This document shows positions 17,808 to 27,076 of a stretch of 40,545 bases of DNA, piece after piece. Position numbers and translations under genes: made by a program. Location: NCBI GenBank assembly GCA_002430545.1, contig DJCM01000023.1, positions 37,760 to 78,304 on the forward strand. Reading direction: 5' to 3'. Each line of letters starts with the position of its first letter. Within the stretch, counting starts at the first letter, position 1. The notes below the pieces were generated by a model. It had not been told where the DNA came from, ran no database searches, and saw only the letters and a list, made by a program, of their open reading frames with translations. This DNA comes from Flavobacteriaceae bacterium UBA5950. Its GTDB lineage: Bacteria; Bacteroidota; Bacteroidia; Flavobacteriales; Flavobacteriaceae.

Positions 17808-18609
17808 TCATGTCCATGACAGCATCACTTACGCCCATATTTGAAAAACCACCATCATTATAGAGGTTTTGCAATGTAATCCTTTTAGTCAAATCGGAAA
17901 ACAAAGTGATCGTATAGTTTGCGCAATCGAGTGCTGTTGCGTTTCCTAAAGGAGACATTTTTTCAGCATAAGAGATAAAACCATCAAAGCCTTTGACACC
18001 TTTACCAGCAGTGGTAGGCGTTGGCGATTGTGATATGGTGTTGACCCTCACCTTCTTATCTCTGCCAAAGAAGTACCCAAAACTTCTCGCAATCGATTCT
18101 AGGTAAGCCTTGTTATCAGCCATATCATTGTAATCGGGAAAGACTCGTTGGGCAGCCATATAGCTCAACGCTACAATACTACCCCATTCGTTCATTGCAT
18201 CTTTCTTATATAAGACTTGCATGAGCTTGTGAAACGAACCAGCTGAAACATCCCAACCCTTCGCTGTCCAGCTGTGGTTTTGGTCTGTATAAGACTTTCC
18301 TTTTCGCACATTGACTGACATGCCAATTGAGTGTAAAACAAAGTCGATCTTCCCACCCAAGATTTCCATTGACTGTTCAATTAGGTTCTCCAAATCTTCA
18401 GTACTGGTTGCATCTGCTGGAATCACTTGCGAATTTGTTTCCTCTGCAAGGTCATTAATTGAGCCCATGCGCATAGCAACTGGTGCATTTGTTAAAACAA
18501 ATTCACCACCTTCCTCATGAACACGAGTTGCAGTTTGCCAAGCAATAGAGTTTTCATCTAATGCGCCGAATATGATTCCTTTCTTTCCTTTTAGTAAGTT
18601 GTAAGGCAT
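17791..18609 (-). CDS. fabI: Enoyl-[acyl-carrier-protein] reductase (NADH) FabI
   Basis: Catalyses the last reduction of each fatty-acid elongation cycle. The 272-residue SDR-type protein has the FabI nucleotide-binding start (GKKGIIFGALDENSIAW), the catalytic Tyr-x6-Lys in YNDMADNK, and the substrate region SQSPTPTTAGKGV. This YNDMADNK version is what flavobacterial FabI proteins usually show. Length is slightly above the E. coli protein. It sits 24 bp after recN, in the long minus-strand run. Confidence 0.96.
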   Translation of the reverse strand: MPYNLLKGKKGIIFGALDENSIAWQTATRVHEEGGEFVLTNAPVAMRMGSINDLAEETNSQVIPADATSTEDLENLIEQSMEILGGKIDFVLHSIGMSVNVRKGKSYTDQNHSWTAKGWDVSAGSFHKLMQVLYKKDAMNEWGSIVALSYMAAQRVFPDYNDMADNKAYLESIARSFGYFFGRDKKVRVNTISQSPTPTTAGKGVKGFDGFISYAEKMSPLGNATALDCANYTITLFSDLTKRITLQNLYNDGGFSNMGVSDAVMDMIDNQK

Positions 18610-18633
18610 AAAAAAATTTTGATAAATATAGTA

Positions 18634-20286
18634 CTAATTCAATAATTTTTCAGCGTAGGTGCGTGCAGTTTGCGTAATTTGATTTCCATCGATCATTTGC
18701 GCAATTTCTATCACTCGATCCTCGCCTACCAATGTCTTTACACGTGTGCGAGTGGTTTCATCATCTGTGGTTTTATACACTTTGATATGCGAAGTACCCA
18801 TTGCAGCAATTTGTGGCAGGTGAGTAATAGATATCAACTGTGTATGTTGACTGATCTCTCGCATAAAATCACCCATTGCTTTTGCCATCTCACCTGAAAC
18901 ACCTGTGTCGATTTCATCCAAAATCATTGTTGGACAGTGGTCATTTTTTGCAAGTATCGACTTAATAACAAGCATAATTCGCGAACGTTCACCACCTGAG
19001 GCAATCTTACGTAGCTCTGAAAAGTCGATGCCTTTGTTGGCCGAAAATAAAACTGTGAGGGTGTCGGATCCTGTAGAGCTTAGGGTTGACTCAGTATCTA
19101 ATTGAAAATATAAGCGAGCGTGTTCCATGCCTAGTTTTTTGAGACGTGTCGTGAGCTCATCTGCTAGTTCTTTTATATGATTTCTTCGAAGTGTAGCCAA
19201 ATTTTTAGATAAATCCCAAGCCTTATTCTCTGCCTCCTCAAGACGTTGCTTTTCGATTTTAATCTCATCATCTCCTTCTGTAACTACTTGGCAAAGTGCT
19301 GATAATTGCTGTTCTTTTTTCATCAATCCATCAACATCAGCAACTTGGTGTTTTTGTTGGAGCGCATAAATCTTACTCAGTGTTTGATTCACAACTTCAA
19401 GACGTGCAGGATCAACAGTCAAGTCATCGTCGAGTGTCGATAAAGTCGCTTGAATATCAGACCATTCAATCCACATACTGTCCAATCGCTGCGATAATGC
19501 TTGAAACTGTTCACTAAATGACTCGAGCTTTTGCAAGCCCATTTTACATTGGCTTAATTGATCAGTCAATCCAAGATTTTCTTTCGTCGCAATTGCCAAA
19601 ATCTGATGAATATTTTCTTTGATATCATGCGCGTGCTGCAGCAAATTTCGTTCATCCTCCAGCGTAGATTGCATATCATTTTGCAGTTCTAACATTTTTA
19701 ATTCTTCCAAAAGAAAGAAGTTATAGTCAAAAGATTCCTTAGCAGCTCGTTGGGCTTTAAGAAGTTCTTGATATTTCTTTTCAATTTGTTTTGCAGTCGA
19801 TAAAGCGTCTTGAAAGTCAGACCTCAAATCCATTGCGCCAGAAAAGGTGTCCAACAAGTCAAAATGAAATGCCGAATTTGCCAATTGCGAAGTTTGATGT
19901 TGAGAATGCAAGTCAACAAGTTCTGATCCAAGAAATCGCAATTTGTCAAGCTGAACAGGTGTGTCGTTAATAAATGAGCGTGATTTTCCAGAGGGTAAAA
20001 TCTCTCTCCTGAAAATTGTTTCAACATCAAAATCAACTTCTAAATCATCAAAAACTGAATGTAATGAAGTCTTTGACAAATCAAATACAACTTCGACGAT
20101 GCACTTTTTGGAAGCATCTCTAACAGCTGACAAGTCTGCTCTAGCACCCAAAACGAGAGATAGGGCATCCATCACAATCGACTTTCCAGAGCCTGTTTCG
20201 CCTGTCACAACATTAAGTTGAGGGCCAAAATCAGATTGGATGTCGTCTATGAGAGCAAAATTGACTATCGAAATGGACTGTAACAA
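18634..20286 (-). CDS. recN: DNA repair protein RecN
   Basis: SMC-like ATPase that acts early in double-strand break repair. The 550-residue protein shows Walker A GETGSGKS (29-36), a long coiled-coil centre (about 150-370) rich in Glu, Gln and Leu, the ABC signature ASGGERSRIMLV and Walker B MILDEIDTGVSG. It begins with TTG (LQSISIVNFALIDD), which matches the family N-terminus; no upstream ATG fits. It sits 51 bp after the porD gene, so it is probably in the same unit. I see no LexA-like operator, and SOS control is uncertain. Confidence 0.95.
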   Translation of the reverse strand: MLQSISIVNFALIDDIQSDFGPQLNVVTGETGSGKSIVMDALSLVLGARADLSAVRDASKKCIVEVVFDLSKTSLHSVFDDLEVDFDVETIFRREILPSGKSRSFINDTPVQLDKLRFLGSELVDLHSQHQTSQLANSAFHFDLLDTFSGAMDLRSDFQDALSTAKQIEKKYQELLKAQRAAKESFDYNFFLLEELKMLELQNDMQSTLEDERNLLQHAHDIKENIHQILAIATKENLGLTDQLSQCKMGLQKLESFSEQFQALSQRLDSMWIEWSDIQATLSTLDDDLTVDPARLEVVNQTLSKIYALQQKHQVADVDGLMKKEQQLSALCQVVTEGDDEIKIEKQRLEEAENKAWDLSKNLATLRRNHIKELADELTTRLKKLGMEHARLYFQLDTESTLSSTGSDTLTVLFSANKGIDFSELRKIASGGERSRIMLVIKSILAKNDHCPTMILDEIDTGVSGEMAKAMGDFMREISQHTQLISITHLPQIAAMGTSHIKVYKTTDDETTRTRVKTLVGEDRVIEIAQMIDGNQITQTARTYAEKLLN

Positions 20287-20337
20287 CGAATCAAAAAATT
20301 AATGAAAATCAAATATAACTTTTTCAGAGATATTCGA

Positions 20338-21216
20338 CTATTGAATTTGAGACCATTTGGCATTAAAAAAAGGCGCAACCCGATTTAAGTCATCCACAAG
20401 TTGTGAGGTATCGAATGAAGGGCCTCCTCCAAAAATCTGAACAATTTCATCTGCTTTGGCATCAAAAAACAATTGTGCAACCAAGCTGTTTGGGCGACTA
20501 TCAGACAAGGTATTTAAGTCCGAAACACTCTTGGCAATGGCTTGTTTGCCTGCTTCTGGCTGAGAAGACATCACGTCCAACCCATTGAGATGATAATCAT
20601 ATATGGCTTGTCGAAAAAGAGAAAAGGGATTCGAACTCAGCTGGTCAATAAGCCAATATCTATTGGTTCTTTTTTCAGACTGTTTCCACCCTGAAAAGCG
20701 ATTGGATTGAGATAAATCAACAATTTTTCGTGCCTGATTGAAATAGGTATCTCCCCCATTTAGCGAAAACGAATCAGCATCAATCCCAAGAGTCACATAA
20801 ACATAGTAACTAATCAATGATACAAGAGATGTATTGGTACTGTTGGGGTTAAAATTTAGAGATTCAAATTCCTGATAATTAAAATTGAAATCATCGTCCT
20901 TTCGATTCAAAAGAGGGGTTTCGTAGGTTGATCCAAAAACAGGGCGTGAGGACTGAATTTGCAAACTGGCTTGAAATTCGTTGTTGTTATAGTTCTGAAC
21001 CGTGATCAACATTGTACAGTTGATTTTATTGTAATCCTCTACTCGAATATCAACCCATTTTGTCGAAGACACAAATTCGTTTAACTCTTGCTCAAGGGTT
21101 TCAAAAATCTGACTATTTGTTTGATCGACCAAGTCTGCATTCACGTTAATTTTGCAGTCGATTACCTGTGCAAATGAAATGCTAGAAACAATAAAAAACA
21201 GGAATAGTTTATGCAT
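20338..21216 (-). CDS. porD: DUF4835 / type IX secretion protein PorD
   Basis: A 292-residue exported protein with signal peptide (MHKLFLFFIVSSISFAQ). The mature N-terminus (VIDCKINVNADLVDQTN) and the motif KWVDIRVEDYNKINC are typical of DUF4835, the family of Porphyromonas PorD/PorR-region proteins reported to be needed for T9SS function; the biochemical role is unknown. The neighbourhood coaBC-DUF4835-recN is one I recognise as recurrent in Bacteroidota. Its ATG overlaps the coaBC end by 8 bp. The product is probably periplasmic or associated with the outer membrane. Confidence 0.82.
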   Translation of the reverse strand: MHKLFLFFIVSSISFAQVIDCKINVNADLVDQTNSQIFETLEQELNEFVSSTKWVDIRVEDYNKINCTMLITVQNYNNNEFQASLQIQSSRPVFGSTYETPLLNRKDDDFNFNYQEFESLNFNPNSTNTSLVSLISYYVYVTLGIDADSFSLNGGDTYFNQARKIVDLSQSNRFSGWKQSEKRTNRYWLIDQLSSNPFSLFRQAIYDYHLNGLDVMSSQPEAGKQAIAKSVSDLNTLSDSRPNSLVAQLFFDAKADEIVQIFGGGPSFDTSQLVDDLNRVAPFFNAKWSQIQ

Positions 21217-22417
21217 CGATCATTGATTTAATTTCGTCTAATATATCAACAGCAACTTCAGATTTGTTTTTTAAGGGATAGGTTTTGTGTTTTCCTTTGG
21301 CAGGGATAAAAGTGATTTTATTTGTATTGTGTTGAAAGCCAGCTCCTTTATCTGCCAGGGAATTCAGCACGATTGCATCGAGATTTTTTTTCTGAAGTTT
21401 TGTTTTTGCATTAGCCAATTCGTTTTCTGTTTCAAGTGAAAACCCAACGATCAACTGATTCGATTTTTTTTGTCCCAATTGTTGAAGGATATCAACTGTT
21501 TTTACCAGTTCGATGGATGAAGTATTCTCGCTCTTCTTTATTTTATTTTTCTCTAAATTCTTTGGTTTGTAATCAGCAACTGCAGCAGACATAACAAGTA
21601 TATTACAATCATTAAAATCTTGTAAACAAGCTTCAAGCATTTCATCGGCAGTATTGGTTCTCACAAGCTTGATGGCTGGATGAATCGGGATTTCATCAGT
21701 GGGGCCTGAGACCAACACTACTTCTGCGCCTTGTGAAGCAGCTTCATTTGCAATTGCGTAACCCATTTTACCTGATGAGTGATTACCTATATAACGAACT
21801 GGATCGATAGGTTCGTATGTTGGACCAGCAGTAATCAATATCTTTTGACCCATGAGAGGCATTTTGGTAGCTAAATCTTTTTCGATAAAATCTACAATCT
21901 GATCTGGCTCTTGCATACGTCCAATCCCTTGCAGACCACTGGCCAATTCCCCTTCTTGTGCAGGGATATGTATGTTGTCACGCATCATCAGTTGTTGAAT
22001 TGCCTCTTGGGTAGCAGGATGTTCGTGCATATCCAAATCCATTGCAGGAGCAAAATAGACAGGGCATTTGGCAGAGAGATAAACTGCAAGTAAGAGGTTG
22101 TCACAAGTGGCTTGTAACATTTTAGACAGGGTATTGGCAGAGGCAGGTGCAATCAGCATCAGATCTGCCCAAAGCCCAAGATCGACATGGTTGTTCCACA
22201 AATCATCTTCGCTTTCAACAAATTCTGAATAAACAGGCTTGTTGGAAACTGTCGATAATGATAGTGGTGCAACAAACGACTTAGAGGCAGGGGTCATGAC
22301 AACTTGCACTTCTGCACCAGCTTTGATTAGGGCACGTACGAGGATAGGAGTCTTGTAGGCAGCTATGCTTCCAGAAATGCCAAGGAGTACCTTTTTGGCA
22401 TGTAGGGGAGGAAACAT
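21209..22417 (-). CDS. coaBC: Bifunctional phosphopantothenoylcysteine synthetase/decarboxylase
   Basis: Makes 4'-phosphopantetheine in CoA synthesis: CoaB joins cysteine to phosphopantothenate using CTP, and the flavoprotein CoaC decarboxylates the product. The 402-residue protein has the CoaC domain first (GSIAAYKTP, the active-site His in NHVDLG, APASANT, APAMD), then the CoaB domain from about residue 188 (ITAGPTYEPIDPVRYIGNHS, SAAVADYKP with the following Lys residues). It starts directly after the rpoZ stop. rpoZ next to coaBC is a widespread arrangement. Confidence 0.96.
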   Translation of the reverse strand: MFPPLHAKKVLLGISGSIAAYKTPILVRALIKAGAEVQVVMTPASKSFVAPLSLSTVSNKPVYSEFVESEDDLWNNHVDLGLWADLMLIAPASANTLSKMLQATCDNLLLAVYLSAKCPVYFAPAMDLDMHEHPATQEAIQQLMMRDNIHIPAQEGELASGLQGIGRMQEPDQIVDFIEKDLATKMPLMGQKILITAGPTYEPIDPVRYIGNHSSGKMGYAIANEAASQGAEVVLVSGPTDEIPIHPAIKLVRTNTADEMLEACLQDFNDCNILVMSAAVADYKPKNLEKNKIKKSENTSSIELVKTVDILQQLGQKKSNQLIVGFSLETENELANAKTKLQKKNLDAIVLNSLADKGAGFQHNTNKITFIPAKGKHKTYPLKNKSEVAVDILDEIKSMIDA

Positions 22418-22744
22418 TTACTTAGTTGTTTCGTCAGTATGACGATAATATATTTTTTCTGCTATCCACTGCTCAATAGCTACAGCGTGGGGCTTGGGTA
22501 GCTTTTCATAGAACCTAGAAACCTCAATTTGTTCTTTATTTTCAAAAATCTCTTCTAGTGTTTCAATAGGGGTAGCAAACTCTTCTAACTTCTCAAAAAG
22601 TTCTGTACGCAGTTCTTCATTGATCTGAATCGAACGTTTGGCAAGTATAGAAACGGTCTTGTAGATGTTTCCTGTTGGTTCATCTAACTCATTTCGGTTA
22701 TAAGTTACCGTTGTATCTGGTGCATTAGAATTTTTAATCGACAT
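22418..22744 (-). CDS. rpoZ: DNA-directed RNA polymerase omega subunit (Rpb6-like)
   Basis: A 108-residue small subunit that helps assemble RNA polymerase. The Bacteroidota version is divergent. Visible are NIYKTVSILAKRSIQIN, corresponding to the conserved omega/Rpb6 helix, and an acidic C-terminal half. Identification rests on size, this helix and position between bamD and coaBC, a common Bacteroidota order. It lies 9 bp after bamD and abuts coaBC, so it is in the same transcript. Confidence 0.85.
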   Translation of the reverse strand: MSIKNSNAPDTTVTYNRNELDEPTGNIYKTVSILAKRSIQINEELRTELFEKLEEFATPIETLEEIFENKEQIEVSRFYEKLPKPHAVAIEQWIAEKIYYRHTDETTK

Positions 22745-22753
22745 ACCGTATTT

Positions 22754-23563
22754 TTAATTGGATGCAAATGTAGTAATTTCTTTCTCGATATCATTTCTAA
22801 TCGAGTTCGTCTGTTCCATAAATTCAGAATCAGGATAGGATCTGATAAAATCATCATAATAAGCAACTGCATTATCGAGGCGTTCTTCTTTCTTAGAAAA
22901 AACACTATTGATGGCTAGTATGGCAGAAGATTTAAACTGTACAAACATCGCTTCTTCTCGAAAAGGTGTCCCTGGAAAATCGCCTATGAAGTTGTCAATT
23001 GCTTTGATGGCTGCTTTATAATCCCTGACGGTGTAAAACTGTCTGGCATTTTCAAAAGACTTTCGCTCGAGTTTTCGCAACAATTCCTCCACCAAATTGT
23101 TGACCTCACCCATGCGTTCGCTGTTGGGATAACGATTGATATAGTCTTGCAATTTGTTTAGGGCTTCTTCAGTGTCTTTTTGATCTAGGCTGTACACAGG
23201 AGAAATCTCAGCATAAGCAAAAGCAACGAGATAATAAGCCTCCTCGAGTTTGTCACTGTCAGGAAATGCTTTGGTAAAAGACTCAAACTCGTAAGCTGCT
23301 GAGATATAGGACTTTGTATTTAGCAAGCAATTTGCATAAAAGTAAGTGATTCGTTCTGACTGTGGCTTGCCTCTATAAATTGGTTTTAATTGCTCGAAAA
23401 GCCCTTTTGCTCTTCGAAAATGACCCTCATCATAATAGGCTTCAGCCATGTCATATTTGAGTTTTACGTCTTCACTCTTCAATGCCTTTTGATAGGGCCC
23501 ACAAGACTGGAGGAGCATACAAATCAATCCTAGAGATGATATTTTAAGTTTTAGTTGTTGCAT
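22754..23563 (-). CDS. bamD: Outer membrane assembly lipoprotein BamD
   Basis: Lipoprotein of the BAM complex that folds beta-barrel proteins into the outer membrane. The 269-residue protein has a lipoprotein signal with lipobox LLQSC (Cys21), then five TPR-like repeats (for example MAEAYYDEGHFRRAKGLFEQL, YYLVAFAYAEIS, AIKAIDNFIGDFPGTP). The start codon is preceded by TAACTTTA, one base off the -7 consensus, four bases upstream, hinting at an internal promoter. PorQ and the other T9SS barrels would be among its likely substrates (inference). Confidence 0.92.
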   Translation of the reverse strand: MQQLKLKISSLGLICMLLQSCGPYQKALKSEDVKLKYDMAEAYYDEGHFRRAKGLFEQLKPIYRGKPQSERITYFYANCLLNTKSYISAAYEFESFTKAFPDSDKLEEAYYLVAFAYAEISPVYSLDQKDTEEALNKLQDYINRYPNSERMGEVNNLVEELLRKLERKSFENARQFYTVRDYKAAIKAIDNFIGDFPGTPFREEAMFVQFKSSAILAINSVFSKKEERLDNAVAYYDDFIRSYPDSEFMEQTNSIRNDIEKEITTFASN

Positions 23564-23599
23564 GGTGTAAAGTTAGACAATTGAACAAAAAACCCAAGG

Positions 23600-24484
23600 C
23601 TAATCGTACTTATCCACAAAAGTTTTTAACGCTGATCTAACAGGATCAGAAACTGGAATCAAAGGTAAACGAAGTTGGTTTTCGATCATGCCACGAAGTG
23701 CAAGCACTGCCTTGATCCCACCTGGATTGCCTTCAGCATACACTTGATCAGCAATTGATTGAACAAGATTCGCGATTTCATCAGCCTTTTTGTGATCCCC
23801 TTCGATTGCAGCTTGTACACCTGATTTAAACAAATTTGGGAATCCACCAGCAATAACTGAAATAACACCCTCAGCACCAGATTGAATTAATGGGATTGCT
23901 GTTTCATCATCACCCGAAACAACAATAAAATCCTTTGGTCGACCCGCAAGAATTTCCCTTCCTTGCACCAAATCCCCACTGGCTTCTTTAATTCCAATCA
24001 CATTTGGGCAGTCATGCGCAATTCTTAATGTTGTTTCTGCAGTGATATTTGCAGCAGTCCTTCCAGGAACATTATATAATATGAGTGGCAATGGGGTTGC
24101 TGCGTCCAAAGCTTTGTAATGTCTATAAATCCCCTCTTGCGTTGGTCTGTTGTAATAAGGTGAAACTGATAATATAGCAGAAAACCCCTTCGTATCAACC
24201 TGTTGTAATGATTGTGCCAGTGCAGCAGTATTGTTGCCTCCAAGCCCCATGACCAAGAGTACACGATTGGCGGTTGTTTCGACAAAACAGTCAAAAATCT
24301 TTTTCTTCTCTTCCACAGATATAGTTGGTGACTCTGCAGTTGTACCCATAGCAACCAAATATTCGATATCATTTTCGATCAAATAATTGATGAGTTGACC
24401 AAGAGAATTATAATCAATCTCGAGACTTGAAGTAAATGGAGTGATGACTGCAACACCTGTTCCACTAAATGGGGACTTGCTCAT
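23600..24484 (-). CDS. dapA: 4-hydroxy-tetrahydrodipicolinate synthase
   Basis: Condenses pyruvate with aspartate semialdehyde, the first step of the diaminopimelate/lysine branch. The 294-residue TIM-barrel protein has the Schiff-base lysine Lys166 (IGIKEASGD), catalytic Tyr137 (LYNVPGRT) and the substrate motif GTTAESPT (47-54). Length is standard. The ATG overlaps the end of the DUF6913 gene by 4 bp. dapF for the same pathway is also in this window but in a separate unit. Confidence 0.97.
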   Translation of the reverse strand: MSKSPFSGTGVAVITPFTSSLEIDYNSLGQLINYLIENDIEYLVAMGTTAESPTISVEEKKKIFDCFVETTANRVLLVMGLGGNNTAALAQSLQQVDTKGFSAILSVSPYYNRPTQEGIYRHYKALDAATPLPLILYNVPGRTAANITAETTLRIAHDCPNVIGIKEASGDLVQGREILAGRPKDFIVVSGDDETAIPLIQSGAEGVISVIAGGFPNLFKSGVQAAIEGDHKKADEIANLVQSIADQVYAEGNPGGIKAVLALRGMIENQLRLPLIPVSDPVRSALKTFVDKYD

Positions 24485-24981
24485 TCTGTACTGATTTTAA
24501 AGAAAAAGTTATTGAAAGTGTTGAAAAATTGTTCAGTCGAATTGTTTTCATTTCCAAAAATCAAGTCATTCAGTCTGTGATCGACTTTTGCATAGCCAAC
24601 TCTAAAATCTGCTTTTACGTGAGATGAAATAGACTGTAGCGTGCGATTGTCTTGTTTAAAAAAATTGAACAACAAATCATATTTTTTGGACATAATCTTC
24701 TTCTTCAACGGATGAATAAGTGTGCCATCCCAATGCAGGTGGCGATTGCAAAACAATGGACTGTAAGATGCAAATTCTTTCGAACGCTTTGGCGCATAAT
24801 ACACAGTCATGATTTTATTCTTTTTTATTCCGAAAATTTCCTGGATATAGGAGTTCAAATTTGCCTCATTCGAGATGCTCAAATCAATCAAACAAATGAC
24901 CGACCGAACAGTATCAGGCATATTTACTGTCCGATTCGATAGCTCGTCTAGAGCTTTTTCAACAACTCGATTTTTAAACAT
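24481..24981 (-). CDS. DUF6913 family protein of unknown function
   Basis: A 166-residue protein without signal peptide or membrane helix. It resembles a Bacteroidota-restricted family found next to dapA and ligA (DUF6913). The conserved-looking parts are the basic N-terminus, VICLIDLS, and the C-terminal stretch FRVGYAKVDHRLNDLIF followed by an Asn/Phe-rich tail. No catalytic motif is recognisable and I do not assign a function. It has an exact -7 box 10 bases before its ATG, so it is likely the first gene of the long dapA-bamD-coaBC run, with a 4-bp overlap into dapA. Confidence 0.75.
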   Translation of the reverse strand: MFKNRVVEKALDELSNRTVNMPDTVRSVICLIDLSISNEANLNSYIQEIFGIKKNKIMTVYYAPKRSKEFASYSPLFCNRHLHWDGTLIHPLKKKIMSKKYDLLFNFFKQDNRTLQSISSHVKADFRVGYAKVDHRLNDLIFGNENNSTEQFFNTFNNFFFKISTE

Positions 24982-24991
24982 TTTCAGTGAG

Positions 24992-24999
24992 CAAAATTA
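24992..24999 (-). promoter_or_regulatory. TAnnTTTG -7 element before the DUF6913-dapA-bamD run
   Basis: On the minus strand TAATTTTG is an exact Bacteroidota -7 match, 10 bases before the DUF6913 ATG (24981). It lies in the 91-bp gap after ligA. The predicted 5' leader would be only a few bases long. It is the best candidate promoter for the 12 closely spaced genes down to the response regulator. Confidence 0.55.
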
Positions 25000-25072
25000 G
25001 TGATTCCACTGTTCAAAACATGATAATTGCGATTCTTTTTTAAAAAGAAAACAAAATGTTATATTTATAACG

Positions 25073-27076
25073 CTAAGAGGGAATCATCGAAAGAAAACTT
25101 GCTTCATCAATAATGGAGATGTTTAGCTCGTCGGCTTTAATTCGCTTTTTTGGACCCATATTCTCTCCTGCAAGTAGATAGGTTGTTTTTGAGGATAAGG
25201 AACCTGAAATTTTACCCCCATGATCTTCGACCAACTTTTTGATCTCATCTCGACTGTGTGAGCTAAAAACACCCGAAATAACGAATGATTGACCTGAAAG
25301 TGTATTTGAAATTGGTTGATGCTCGTCCAACTTACTTTCGAATTGCAGTCCATACATCTTTAGTTGGTCTATGATTTGGATGTTTGCGAGTGAAGTAAAA
25401 AAATCTACGACACTTTCCGCGATTCTTGTACCGATTTCCTCAACCTCAATAAGTGTATCGACATCTACCTTGGCGAGTGCATCGATTGAAACAAAATGAG
25501 AAGCCAGCTTTTTGGCAACTGTTTGTCCAACATATCGAATGCCCAAAGCAAAGAGCAATCGCTCAAATGGTACTTTTTTCGACTCCTCAATGGCGTCCAA
25601 TATATTTTGGACTGATTTGTCGGCCATTCTTTCCAAAGGAATAAGTTGATCGTAGGTCAATGCATACAAATCTGCATATGAGACAATCAATCGCTGTTGA
25701 TATAGCAGTTCAATTGTTTCACTACCAAGGCCATATATATTCATCGCCTTGCGAGAAATAAAGTGTTGGATTCTCCCCACAATTTGGGTTGGACAACCTT
25801 GATGGTTTGGACAATAATGATCTGCCTCGCCTTCAATTCTTATCAATTCTGTTTGACAATCGGGACAATGACTCGCATACAATACTTTCTTGGCTTCAAT
25901 ACTCCTTTTGTTTCGATCGACAGTGGTGATTTTTGGAATAATTTCGCCTCCTTTTTCAATCGCTACAGAATCGCCATAATACAAATCGAGTTTTTCGATT
26001 TGGTCAGCATTGTGCAAGGAGGCTCTCTTGACAACAGTTCCACCCAATACGACAGGATCGAGTACTGCAACTGGCGTGATTGCCCCAGTTCGACCAACTT
26101 GGAATTGAACAGATTCTAAAATCGCATAGGTTCTTTCTGCCTTAAACTTATATGCAATTGCCCATCTTGGTGATTTGGATGTGTAACCCAATTCGTCTTG
26201 TTGAGATATGTTATTGACCTTGATGACAATGCCATCAATTTCGAAGGGAAGGTTTGAACGTTCTTTTTCCCAGTACGATATAAAATGCATGACTTCATCA
26301 ATCGATGATGCAAGCGTGTAATGTTCAGGAACGTGAAATCCCAGTTTTCGTGCTGTTTGAAGACTCTCCAATTGGGTGGTAAACAAACTGCGATCTGCAA
26401 TCATTTGATACAAAAAACACTGTAGAGGACGCTTGGCAACCAACGAACTGTCTTGCAATTTTAATGTACCTGAAGCTGTATTACGAGGGTTTCTATAAGG
26501 CCTCTCTCCAAGGGCCAATCGTTCTTCATTCATTTTGTTGAATCCATCAATTGGCAATACAATTTCACCTCTAATGGCAAAACGATCAGTGAAGTCTCCA
26601 CGCAATTGGAGAGGAACTGTGGGGATTGTACGAATATTTTGAGTAACTTCATCACCTTGTGTACCATCTCCCCTAGTCACTGCTTGTTCCAACACCCCAT
26701 TCTCGTAAGTCAAGCTGATGGAAACACCATCAAATTTGAGTTCACAGGTGTATGTAACAGCATCTGTTCCAAGTCGTTTTTGAATTCGTTTTTCCCAATC
26801 AAATAGTTCTTGTTCGCTGTAGGCATTGTCCAACGAGTACATTGGAAACTCGTGAGAGATCGTTGGGAAATTTTTGTTAATTGTTCCACCAACACGCAGG
26901 GTGGGTGAATTGGGGTCGAAAATCTCGGGATGTTGTTTTTCAAGATCGGCTAACTCACGTAGCTTTTGATCAAACTCATAATCACTGATGATTGGATCGT
27001 CTAGCACATAGTATCTGTAGTTGTGATCGTGAAGGGCTTTGCGCAAAGCCAGTACATGCTCCCTGATTTGTTTCAT
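25073..27076 (-). CDS. ligA: NAD-dependent DNA ligase LigA
   Basis: Seals nicks during replication and repair using NAD+. The 667-residue protein has the Ia domain (Tyr residues in HNYRYYVLDD, 18-27), adenylation Lys114 (CELKFDG), the OB fold, a Cys4 zinc finger (CPDC at the start, then CPNHQGC), helix-hairpin-helix repeats (FALGIRYVG, EVEEIGTRIAES) and a C-terminal BRCT domain (about 590-667, FVISGVFSSHSRDEIKKL). All domains are complete. Its ATG overlaps prmC by 4 bp. Confidence 0.98.
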   Translation of the reverse strand: MKQIREHVLALRKALHDHNYRYYVLDDPIISDYEFDQKLRELADLEKQHPEIFDPNSPTLRVGGTINKNFPTISHEFPMYSLDNAYSEQELFDWEKRIQKRLGTDAVTYTCELKFDGVSISLTYENGVLEQAVTRGDGTQGDEVTQNIRTIPTVPLQLRGDFTDRFAIRGEIVLPIDGFNKMNEERLALGERPYRNPRNTASGTLKLQDSSLVAKRPLQCFLYQMIADRSLFTTQLESLQTARKLGFHVPEHYTLASSIDEVMHFISYWEKERSNLPFEIDGIVIKVNNISQQDELGYTSKSPRWAIAYKFKAERTYAILESVQFQVGRTGAITPVAVLDPVVLGGTVVKRASLHNADQIEKLDLYYGDSVAIEKGGEIIPKITTVDRNKRSIEAKKVLYASHCPDCQTELIRIEGEADHYCPNHQGCPTQIVGRIQHFISRKAMNIYGLGSETIELLYQQRLIVSYADLYALTYDQLIPLERMADKSVQNILDAIEESKKVPFERLLFALGIRYVGQTVAKKLASHFVSIDALAKVDVDTLIEVEEIGTRIAESVVDFFTSLANIQIIDQLKMYGLQFESKLDEHQPISNTLSGQSFVISGVFSSHSRDEIKKLVEDHGGKISGSLSSKTTYLLAGENMGPKKRIKADELNISIIDEASFLSMIPS

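Noticed and set aside
23610..23618. TTATCCACA, an exact match to the E. coli DnaA box
   Set aside because: It is a single copy inside the last codons of dapA, where the protein sequence (FVDKYD) explains it, and it is far from dnaA with no cluster of similar sites.
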